DNA of 64,000 bases from Bombus terrestris (Eukaryota > Arthropoda > Insecta > Hymenoptera > Apidae). Of this stretch, positions 26,340-35,327 are shown one piece after another. Position numbers and translations under genes: made by a program. Numbering within the stretch: the stretch's first letter is position 1; each line of letters begins with the position of its first letter. The notes beneath the pieces are model-generated. The model ran no database searches, had not been told where the DNA came from, and saw only the letters and a list, made by a program, of their open reading frames with translations. The stretch is taken from positions 1,612,001 to 1,676,000 of the forward strand of contig NC_063276.1 in NCBI RefSeq assembly GCF_910591885.1, in the 5' to 3' direction.

Positions 26340-28436
26340 ATGCATCTTTTTGATACATGGTTATGTTTTGGTTTTTTATCTTTGGTAAATGGGCTACGTG
26401 AATACGAGAAAAAAGATTTGATTACTCTAAGGGAAGAAGTACGATCTATGTTTGATCATGCTTATTCGAGCTATTTAACATACGCTTATCCCTATGACGA
26501 ACTACGATCGTTGAGTTGTGATGGATTTGATACATGGGGCAGTTTTTCATTAACACTTATCGATGCTTTGGATACCCTCGCTGTAATGGGTAATTTTTCT
26601 GAATTTCGACGTGTAGCAGAAATTATAAGTGCTAGAGCAGATTTTGAGGCTAATATCAATGTATCCGTATTTGAAACTAATATAAGAGTAGTGGGGGGAT
26701 TACTTAGTGCTCATCTTTTATCACGTAAAGCAGGCATTAATTTAGAGCCAGGATGGCCTTGTAATGGTCCATTATTACGCCTTGCAGAAGATATGGCAAA
26801 ACGTTTAATTGCAGCCTTTGACACTCCAACAGGAATGCCGTACGGCACTGTTAATTTGAAATATGGAGTACCTGAAGGTGAAACAAGTATCACATGCACT
26901 GCTGGGATCGGAACATTTCTATTAGAATTTGGAACTTTATCTAGATTAACTGGAGATCCATTGTATGAAGAAGTAGCTATGAATGCTATTAAAGCATTAC
27001 ACTATTATAAATCAAATATTGGATTAGTGGGTAATCATATAGACGTACTAACAGGTCATTGGACAGCTCAGGATTCTGGAATTGGTGCAGGTGTTGACTC
27101 TTATTTTGAATATTTAGCAAAAGGCACTTTATTATTTCAAGATCCACTACTAGCAACAATTTTTCATGAGCACAAAGCTGCTATTGAAAAATATATTCGA
27201 CGAGAGGATTGGCATTTATGGGTTTCTATGACAAAAGGTCAAGTAACTTTGCCAGTGTTTCAGTCTTTGGATGCTTATTGGCCCGGAGTATTGAGTTTAT
27301 TTGGTGAAATTGGAGATGCAATGAAATCATTGCACAATTATCATCGAGTTTGGAAACAATTTGGATTCACACCAGAATTTTATAACATACCACAAGCAGA
27401 AGCAGGTACTAACAGGGAAGGTTACCCGTTAAGACCAGAACTCATAGAATCAGTTATGTACTTATATAGAGCTACAGGAGATCCTTACCTCATACAGGTA
27501 GGAATAGATATATTAAGAAGTTTGCAGCATAGTGCTAAAACTACGTGTGGCTATGCAACTATCAATGATGTTAGGGACCACCGAAAAGCTGATAGAATGG
27601 AGTCTTTTTTCTTGGCAGAAACAACTAAATATCTTTATCTCCTTTTTGATCCTGATAATTTTATTCATAATTCTGGTCAGAAAGGAGAAATTATAGAAAC
27701 ACAATGGGGTCAATGTATTGTAGATGCAGGAGGATATATTTTTAATACAGAAGCACATCCCATAGATCCTGGAGCATTGTACTGTTGTCATAGAAGTCAG
27801 AATTTATTTTCAGACCAAAAAGCGACATTACGGAAATTCATTCCTGTAAATGATGTGAAAGAAAAGGAAAATATACAGCATGCTTTGTATCCAAAAGATA
27901 TAAAAGATACAAACGATGATAAACCAATTGAAATTGTAAAATTATCTGAAATGAGGCACACTTCTGTAAATAATGTAGAGAATGATAATAACAAAAATTT
28001 AATTAATCCTTTGCCACTTATAAATGGCAAAGTAGATGAAGTGATAGCAATAGAAGAAGAAAGTAAAATAAACACAAACAATCCTGAAGCTTTGTCCGAA
28101 AGTCTTTGTCAGGAAGAACCTGAATCTTTGAAAGTACAAGTTGCTGCACCTCCTTCAGGAATTTATAAAGCTGATGACAGTGAAAATATTGATACTTATG
28201 AAACCTATACTACTTCTGATGGGCATTATCCTACTTCTGCTACAAAAAATAACACAGAATCTTTTATCAAACAAAACAATATAAAATCGAGATTTGAACC
28301 ACAAATATTGCTTGAGAACATTCGAAAAAAGAATTTATATCCAACAAATAATTCTGCAAAAATAAATTATCAGCTTTTATCTTGCCAATCTCAATCATTC
28401 CTACAACGTATATCAATTATAGGAGAATTTTTTTAA
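26340..28436 (+). CDS. Edem2: EDEM2, ER degradation-enhancing alpha-mannosidase-like protein (GH47)
   Basis: EDEM2 starts glycan-based ER-associated degradation by trimming mannose from misfolded glycoproteins in the ER lumen. One uninterrupted frame encodes 698 aa. It starts with a hydrophobic signal peptide (MHLFDTWLCFGFLSLVNG). The GH47 domain is clear: CDGFDTWGSFSLTLIDALDT, VFETNIRVVGGLLSAHLLSR, PTGMPYGTVNLKYGVPEGET, VGNHIDVLTGHWTAQDSGIG, EGYPLRPELIESVMYLYRAT and RMESFFLAETTKYLYLLFDP. After the catalytic domain (to about residue 490) comes a polar, probably disordered stretch, and then a conserved end (LLSCQSQSFLQ). Human EDEM2 is about 578 aa, so the difference is mostly this stretch. 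The ATG at 26340 begins the signal peptide. No intron is seen, unlike every other gene of comparable size here. Confidence 0.96.
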   Translation: MHLFDTWLCFGFLSLVNGLREYEKKDLITLREEVRSMFDHAYSSYLTYAYPYDELRSLSCDGFDTWGSFSLTLIDALDTLAVMGNFSEFRRVAEIISARADFEANINVSVFETNIRVVGGLLSAHLLSRKAGINLEPGWPCNGPLLRLAEDMAKRLIAAFDTPTGMPYGTVNLKYGVPEGETSITCTAGIGTFLLEFGTLSRLTGDPLYEEVAMNAIKALHYYKSNIGLVGNHIDVLTGHWTAQDSGIGAGVDSYFEYLAKGTLLFQDPLLATIFHEHKAAIEKYIRREDWHLWVSMTKGQVTLPVFQSLDAYWPGVLSLFGEIGDAMKSLHNYHRVWKQFGFTPEFYNIPQAEAGTNREGYPLRPELIESVMYLYRATGDPYLIQVGIDILRSLQHSAKTTCGYATINDVRDHRKADRMESFFLAETTKYLYLLFDPDNFIHNSGQKGEIIETQWGQCIVDAGGYIFNTEAHPIDPGALYCCHRSQNLFSDQKATLRKFIPVNDVKEKENIQHALYPKDIKDTNDDKPIEIVKLSEMRHTSVNNVENDNNKNLINPLPLINGKVDEVIAIEEESKINTNNPEALSESLCQEEPESLKVQVAAPPSGIYKADDSENIDTYETYTTSDGHYPTSATKNNTESFIKQNNIKSRFEPQILLENIRKKNLYPTNNSAKINYQLLSCQSQSFLQRISIIGEFF

Positions 28437-29237
28437 TTTTATATATCAATTGTATATACAAGTGTATATGTGTATATTTTCTGTTAATCTTTTGTCTTAA
28501 ATATAAATATATTTAAATTATTTTCAACAACCATTAAGTTGTGACATATCATTTACAAATACATGTTTAAGCGAAATATAAGTTGTAAATTAAACTAACA
28601 ATTAACAATATCAAATTTTTAGTTATTATAGATCGTAAGAAGCAGTTTGAAAAAGGAAAGAATTTTCGATTCTTATATTTTCGTATTTTCGATCAATGGC
28701 ATAAGTTAATTAAGTTTGGAATAAAAATTTTATTGTATATCGTAACAGTGACCTCGAACTTTCATGCATTCTAATGAGTAAAGCTAACCTACACAAAACA
28801 AATCCTTACATATCTATTCAGTAGATAACAATATTATATATGCTCGTTAGTATACTATATTTATAAGACATAATAGCTTGGTATATGTTTAAATAAAAGA
28901 GAGAAGCAAAGTAAACAAATTGTAATAATTGAAACATATTTTACAAAGTAACACAATTGTAATAATTATTTATCTATGATCAAAGAGGAAATTTCCTCTC
29001 TGCTATAATTTATAGTATACAAACAACTTATCAACTATACAAATATAAAATTAATTTCATGTGTGCAGGCTCTGTATAAATATAAATTTTATGTTAAATC
29101 ATAAATTAAATTAAAGGTAAATATATATTTCACGGATAAATGTTTTGAATTTAAAGATTGTAAATTCTAAGCATTATAATTATTAAAATTTGCTATGTTA
29201 AATAGCGAAATATCATCCGGTATATCAATCGCTAAAT
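28437..29237. other. Edem2 3' UTR and intergenic region
   Basis: No supported coding frame. It contains the palindrome at 28984-28999. The sequence is AT-rich, becoming more mixed after 29200 where a promoter-like cluster begins. Confidence 0.5.
28984..28999. repeat. Second copy of the AGAGGAAATTTCCTCT palindrome
   Basis: A 16-bp perfect palindrome that, with its right flank (CTG), shares 19 nt with the palindrome at 20588-20613. GGAAATTTCC, a symmetric kappaB-like decamer, occupies 28987-28996. Confidence 0.85.
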
Positions 29238-29247
29238 GGGGAGTTCC
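29238..29247 (+). promoter_or_regulatory. kappaB-like site GGGGAGTTCC
   Basis: It fits the GGGRNWYYCC consensus for Rel/NF-kappaB proteins exactly. It lies 64 bp upstream of the TATAAAAG box at 29311. That it is functional is an inference. Confidence 0.5.
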
Positions 29248-29310
29248 AATAACGTGCAAGGTTAGTGCACTTCTCATTTAGCCGTTGCTACTACAATTAA
29301 AATTCCCCGA

Positions 29311-29318
29311 TATAAAAG
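29311..29318 (+). promoter_or_regulatory. TATA box TATAAAAG upstream of the fold-back sequence
   Basis: This is a consensus TATA box in an unusually GC-balanced stretch, preceded by AATTCCCC. A start about 30 bp downstream (near 29341) would transcribe straight into the inverted repeat at 29362-29810. No long coding frame follows it. Confidence 0.45.
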
Positions 29319-29361
29319 CAGAGCGGAAGTGCTGCGCCACGCAGGCAATATTAGAAGTTGA

Positions 29362-29810
29362 TCCATGCTAGTATATATAAAATCCTATGATGTTAGAGAT
29401 CTACTCTGTTTAGTTACACATTAGTATAGACAAGAACCTATTTAGTTCCACGATACATGAACCTATTTAATTGTACGGTTCTACGAGAAAGTTCATATCT
29501 ACTTTCCTATCCGAAATAGACAAGTATGAGAATAACAAAATCGCGCAAAAATTAAACTAATTGTAAGTTGCATAAGAAAGAGAAATTAGTTGTTTACTAT
29601 ATTTCTTTAGAGAAAAAAGAGAGTATTCCCTTTCAAACGATAATGGATGAGTGAAATGATGCAATAGAAAAGTAAATAGAAAAGTGGGTATGAACTTTTT
29701 TGTAGAACCATACAATTAAACAGGTTCTTGTAGTGTAGAACTATGATCAACCAAACAGGGCAGATCACTAAACTCATAGGTTCTTGTATAGCTAGTGTAG
29801 ACCACCTTCA
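29362..29810. repeat. Long imperfect inverted repeat (fold-back element)
   Basis: The arms lie at about 29362-29512 and 29677-29810, with a ~165-nt loop. Reading the first arm on the minus strand, GTAGAACC-x-TACAATTAAA-x-AGGTTC, ATGAACTTT-xx-T-x-GTAGAACC and AAACAG-x-G-x-AGATC-x-CTAA all recur in the second arm on the plus strand in the same order. The left arm has an extra ~26 nt that duplicates the GAACCTATTTA unit. It could be a MITE or a hairpin-RNA source; no flanking target-site duplication was recognised. Confidence 0.7.
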
Positions 29811-29920
29811 GCATTTGGCCGCATGATGCAGCACCTGTACTGTGAAATAATAAGAACTATAAGTATGAGAACGTCATTTCCTCTCTGATAAAAATTTGTA
29901 AAAGTCCCTACGAGGATTCA

Positions 29921-29930
29921 GGGGAAACCC
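29921..29930 (+). promoter_or_regulatory. kappaB-like site GGGGAAACCC
   Basis: This is a Rel-family type site (GGGRAA...CCC), 30 bp upstream of the TATATAAAG box that precedes the 53-aa gene. Promoter-proximal spacing like this is common in insect immune genes. Function is inferred. Confidence 0.5.
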
Positions 29931-29959
29931 ATATCCCCTCTTTCCCAATTGCATGAGCA

Positions 29960-29968
29960 TATATAAAG
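29960..29968 (+). promoter_or_regulatory. TATA box TATATAAAG of the 53-aa gene
   Basis: This is a strong TATA consensus. Transcription would start near 29990. A short 5'-UTR exon would end at 30061 with a good donor (AAG|GTAAGT) and splice to the acceptor at 30606-30607, directly before the ATG. Confidence 0.65.
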
Positions 29969-30607
29969 CATTGAACCTGCTTGAAGACACAATTAATCTA
30001 CCAAAGCACAAGAGCGTCTTTAAGAAATTTCACTCGTAATTATAAACTACGCAATTCTAAGGTAAGTGAAGTGCATTTTTTTTTATATTAAACCATTTTA
30101 ATAATTTATTTATATATTTTTTCTTATTCTTTTCTTTCTCTTCTCGTATGTTGTTAGAATTTTTCTTAGGAATATAAAATAAATTATTTAGATTAGTAAA
30201 ATCAATATAAATTCGTACGTTTTGTCTGTAAGAATATTTATATTCTTAGTCAACTGCCAATTATTTTTTTTATTATATAGATTTAGTTGATTATGTAACG
30301 ATGATTGTGATGATTTGTTGACTTTAATATTTTTGGGTAAACTAGAAAAAAGTCACAAATTTTACTTTACTTTATTTAATTCCTCCTCTGCTGAAACCCT
30401 AATATTCAGTGAAATCCGTTCCGTATATTGTGTAATCAAATGATTGTAAAATTGATTTATCATTGAGCATCTTATCTTGGAATATAATTCAACAGTGAAA
30501 GGGATAATATCACACATCAATTTATAGTAACGTAATAAAATCTATCCATGTATTCTGTACGTGCGCGTAACAAATTATATTTTTGTATTTTTCTTCTTTT
30601 TCAATAG

Positions 30608-30769
30608 ATGGACAAAGCATCACAGGATAATAGAGCAAAACAATGTAATCCAACTCATACACCTACTGGTCCAGGACATGAAGCGGGATATCATGGATCA
30701 GGGACGAAGGCGGATTTGGATAACCATTCCAATCAAAAGAATCCTAATAATCCATTGTACAAACACTGA
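30608..30769 (+). CDS. 53-aa hydrophilic protein of unknown function
   Basis: One coding exon encodes 53 residues. The ATG follows directly on the acceptor of a ~545-bp 5'-UTR intron (30062-30607). The protein has no signal peptide or membrane segment and is rich in Asn, His, Gly and Pro. It reads CNPTHTPTGPGHEAGYHG and later DLDNHSNQKNPNNPLY. From memory, unverified, the 'TGPGH...GY.G...DN(H/R).NQ.NPNN' pattern resembles a widespread family of tiny uncharacterised proteins. No function is claimed. An AATAAA lies at 30831-30836. The TATA box and kappaB-like site upstream suggest inducible expression, perhaps on immune challenge. The composition, the Pro/Gly pattern and the clean splice context argue against a random frame. 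Confidence 0.75.
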   Translation: MDKASQDNRAKQCNPTHTPTGPGHEAGYHGSGTKADLDNHSNQKNPNNPLYKH

Positions 30770-31488
30770 ATTAATTGCATTGTATAAGTAAACTGTAATT
30801 GTAGTAGAAAAATAATGATTTCAGTGATGCAATAAATGCACATTAATACAATAACTTTTGTTTACATTTATTGTAATTCCTTTCGAGACAAACATCTACA
30901 CGAAGACCCCGAGCTATTCTGTTCAAAAAATTATATAAAACGTATTGTACATAGAGTATATGTGTAATACCTAGCAACTGTAAATAGATGTAATTATTCT
31001 TTTTGTAAATTCATGTTTCGCCTCTTTTCATGACGTATATTTTCCATTAAATGGATACCGTGTTTACAAAACGACAATTAGATAAAAATTACTTTCTGTA
31101 TATTGTCAATAAATTATTTTCTAATCCATTTACTAAATCACGAACGAAAATTGAAATTTATGAATTGTTAAATTTAATACGAAAATTTCTGTGATTTCTG
31201 TTCTTATATTCTTAGATTTCTATTTAAAAAAATTTTAAACAAAAAGAATAATTTTTGTGAAATAAGAAGAAGTAACCGCAAATTTTATTGTCTGCATTGT
31301 GACGTGTAAATAGTATCTATTTTAATGTTTCGAGGTTTTCATTCTTATTTGTTAAAAAGTAACTTTCTCTGTAGCAGAAAGTATCTAAAAACCATACAGA
31401 TCTGATTCGGTTACGCTCCAAATACTATTTATCACTACATAAAGGATTCGTTCTACCCGAAAATATCATTGTATTTTCATCTATCACC
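30770..31488. other. 3' UTR of the 53-aa gene and upstream region of the secreted-peptide gene
   Basis: No coding frame is supported. The polyadenylation signal at 30831 should end the upstream transcript. A promoter for the next gene must lie before 31489, but no strong TATA box or kappaB-like site was found there. Confidence 0.45.
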
Positions 31489-31997
31489 ATGAAATCGTTG
31501 GTATGTTGCATATCATTAATATTGGTAATATGTATTATGATTTTTATTATAAGTGAAAATGTCTGTGTATTATTTTAGAAAATTATCAGCTTACTTTGTT
31601 TTCTCACTTTAATAATATTTGTGAATGTAAAAGGTAATAGAGGAAAAACAACTATGCAGAGTGATGCTATGGAAATTGGTAAGATTAAAAACACATTATA
31701 CATTGTAGATATAGAATTCCACTGTTCGAATTATGTTTCTATAAAATAGTTTATTCGAATCTTTCTAAGTGCCAGTGGTTATATTTGTTATTAAATATAG
31801 GTTGGGGTTGATATTCAAATTGATCCACACGGATTGATTATTGCACCTTTTATTTTTTATGGGACTAGATTTATTTTCTTTCAGGGGATGTACCACGTGT
31901 AAAAATAAAAGTATTTCGTGGTTCAAATAAAGAACAAAATGGAGAGCAATTTTCTACATGGGGATTTTGGATTAAACAACCAGCGACAATGAAATGA
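31489..31997 (+). CDS. Predicted secreted 74-aa peptide precursor, unknown
   Basis: Three exons (31489-31500, 31579-31678, 31885-31997) join in frame to 74 codons plus a stop. The first exon holds only MKSL. The second continues with a hydrophobic core (KIISLLCFLTLIIFVNVKG), giving a textbook signal peptide with likely cleavage after VKG. The mature part is about 50 aa and basic. It includes VPRVKIKVFRGSNKEQNGEQ followed by FSTWGFWIKQPATMK, and has no cysteines. The cationic, Trp-containing, Cys-free mature region would suit an antimicrobial or signalling peptide, but no known family was recognised. An AATAAA lies at 32097-32102. A donor-like GGTAAT at 31632 could allow a shorter form. The model rests on splice consensus and the coherent signal peptide only. 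Confidence 0.6.
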
Positions 31998-34900
31998 GGG
32001 CACGTTAAATATCACTTTGTAATTATTGAGCGCATAAAAGCTTATGGTTTATTTTTCGTATGAAATACGGATACATATATATATACTTTATTGTAGAATA
32101 AAACAAAAGAATTTTTTTTTAGTAGAATATGTAGGTACATAAATTATGAATCAAACCAAAAAATGTGAATACTTTTTAAATCTTGGTTATTATTTCTTGA
32201 TAAAATATTGTGAACGTTATAAATTTACAAATTTATACACAAACGTAATCCCTGGGGATATATTATATAGGTATACGTTGAAAAATGTATTACATATTTT
32301 TATGCATGCACTATTAGTTTCCATAGTTTTGATTAAAGTTTTGCAAAGAATATTACGGGAATTTCAATGTCACACAAAAGGAGCTTGACATTTTTGAATG
32401 TCATGGTACTTAAAAAGAATTCTGTATAAAAAATGGAAATAAAAATAAATACTGCACATGAATATTATATATTGTTATTGATAAATACTGTTTATTAATA
32501 AAATTATGTTGTCAAAAAGAAGCGCTTTTATTTCAACTTAGAAACGAACATTTCGTACATTACAATCCAACATCTTTATATCGTTTTGAATCGAGTTCCA
32601 TAAATCGAGCCAGATTCAAATAATATTAATGCATATGTAAGATTGATAAACAATACTGTATCATAAGTACGTGTACATCTATTGTCTGTTTAAGGACTGT
32701 ATCAATTAAAGGTCCGTTGGAAAAAAATTCATCGATTACATTGAAACATGTGTAGTTTTGTTTATTATTCTTTATAACGTACGTATTATTTTTTGAAAAT
32801 ATTGTACTCACAAAGGTGAATAATAATTATTCAAATCTCTTTTTAACTATAGTCTTTGAAATAGAAACTTCCTTTTGTAATCATTGTAATCTTCATGCAT
32901 GACATTCTGCCTAATTTTATTTAATGTCTATTTTTTTGGTCGACAATTATAATCAAAGCTTTGTTATACTTCTTAAAATAAAAGATCGATACTATGTATA
33001 CATATACATTATACATATATACGATACCAATATCTCTTTTTTTATATAACAAGGCTTTACCATATGTAATTTATCAATCTTGCGTTGACTTTTACCATTT
33101 ATCTACTTCTTAAAATAAAAGATCGATACTATGTATACATATATACGATACCAATATCTCTTTTTTTAAATAACAAGGCAATATCATATGTAATTTATCA
33201 ATCTTGCGTTGACTTTTTTTACCATTTATCTACCTTGATGATGTAAAGAAGGGAACGATTCTTCAAAAAAAGAAAATACTAGTTGAAATAATTTGTAGAT
33301 GATTTCACTTATACATTAAATTTGATCATAGCCTTAATAATTAACGCTTAACTTCTATAACTCACAATATAACGTTTAATATCATTGACAAAGGTTTCGT
33401 TCGATCAATAGATCGTATTACATTAATTATTATTATCATCTTGGAAGACATCATTGGAAGACTCGTTTCATGAATATTATCGTATCTCATTTAAGTAACG
33501 TATTGTGACTGCGAGATGCTCCTACCCCTTTTTCCCTTATATTTGATATCTAGATTAAAAAAATAACAAGTTACAGAATACTGAGTAGAACTGTTGATCT
33601 TTCTAAATAACAACATTAATATTATTTTTACGGTAGCTGATCATGTCATAATGATATTAATATTATTCTGATATCTTTTATTCCTTTGAAGGTCGTGATT
33701 ATGTGGAAGTGTGATCAGCGGTAGGCGGCTTTATCTTTTATTTCATTCAACCTGTATTCCTTTGGTCATAAAACATTTACTCAATAATAAAAGCCCAATC
33801 TTTATATGTATCTTACAGTCTCTTAATTATAACCGCGCAATATTTCCAACAATTACCATACACTTTCATTACGAACAAGTGTAGTTATAACATTAATCAA
33901 GAATGAAGTCGAGAAACATAAAATATTTTCACGTAGTAAAAACTAAGATTGCACTAAGATGCATATAACAATTATGCTGTATATGGCTTCTAGATGTATA
34001 TAAGTGAATTAGATAATCCCTAAATTAACCTTTCCCTCAGGGATCAACTGGTACACTTATTAAGAAACTAATTATAATGCTAACGAAACGTTCGGACAAA
34101 ATTGCTGGCGGACATTCGGAGAAGCAGCTCAAACAGTAATAATTGTATAGATCTAGACTTGTATAGATCTCGGAAGCTAAGTACCTAATATTTGAGTCAA
34201 TTGAATCGAAGAACATCTCGCAGCACCGAACTACTGCATCAGCTATATTCGTATTGCTTAAATTAAGTGTGATCTATGCGGCCTGCAAAGGCCTTGGAAG
34301 ACATTGGATTATTATAACTAATTGTACTCATCCGTACATAACTGGTTACATATTTGCATTCGCTTGCACGACGAGGAGACGTTAGAATAGACTAATTTGT
34401 TGTTAACGTGTTGGCAGCTAAGATCCTGAAGTAATCATAATGAGAAACGTTGTTATTCTCGGTTTTACACGTTCCGCCGACTAAATACCTCTAATTGTAA
34501 ATTTAACAACGAACAACGCCTCCTCGGCGCGGCGCGTAGTCAACGTGTAGATAGAAATTACAAGATCCGCAATGTAATTATAAAATCCCGAAATCTGCGT
34601 AACAGTAGTTAACTTGTACGTACAATATTCACCGCGTGTTTCGCTTGTAAACGTATTGTGGAAGACATCGATCACTTACAACCAGCAATATATTGTTACG
34701 TTTACTGCGCTCTAAATAGTCTAAATGTTGCCTAGAAAGCCCCTGAATGTCGACGATTTTTGTCAAGGAGAAGGAAGACAAAAACCCAAACGAAGATGAT
34801 AGGACGCATGTCGAAGCCAAAATGTATACGCGAATAAATTCATTTTTTCTTCTCTACTAGATTTTCTCGCCTTAAATAGATCATCTGCTAGATATGTGTG

Positions 34901-35327
34901 AGTTCTGGTTGAATATAAATATACAATCTCAAAATGTCTCGAACCTTTTCGATTAAACAAATCTGTATGTTATATCTATTCAAACAATCGAAGAGATATA
35001 CATTTTTCTTTTTCATAGAATCTCCCTAGTCGATGACACACAACTAGAATCTTTTTCTTTATTATTTCGTACGATTAACGTTAAAAAACGTTCGAAACCA
35101 GCAAAAATATAGACGCCGTCATGTTCTCAAGGGAATACGTAAGCGGATTGCACTGCAGTCGTTAAAAGCGATACGAATATTATCGTACAGTGCATATTCG
35201 ATACATGTGTCATAAAATTTGATTCCCTTGAGCAGTATATCTACACGTACTTCTTCGTCTTACATGTTTCTATTTCCGTTGGAGAAACAAACGGAGATTA
35301 AGAGAGCTGAATCACACGTGTGATTGT
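31998..35327. other. Intergenic region and probable VGAT 3' UTR
   Basis: About 3.3 kb without a supported gene. It contains a direct tandem duplication (32968-33232). From about 34300 the DNA is more GC-balanced and probably belongs to the long 3' UTR of the leftward VGAT gene. Small open frames here (60-80 codons) show no domain or splice logic. Confidence 0.5.
32968..33232. repeat. ~130-bp direct tandem duplication
   Basis: Copy 1 (32968-33104) and copy 2 (33105-33232) both start ACTTCTTAAAATAAAAGATC and end TTTACCATTTATCTA. They differ mainly by a short indel in the TATACATA tract and a few substitutions, so the duplication is recent. Confidence 0.93.

Noticed and set aside
32146..32388. 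80-codon plus-strand frame
   Set aside because: AT-driven composition, directly after the poly(A) signal of the secreted-peptide gene; no signal peptide or known motif.
34481..34960. Three 60-65 codon minus-strand frames
   Set aside because: They lie just downstream of the VGAT stop in a GC-balanced stretch, best explained as 3' UTR; no start context or domain.
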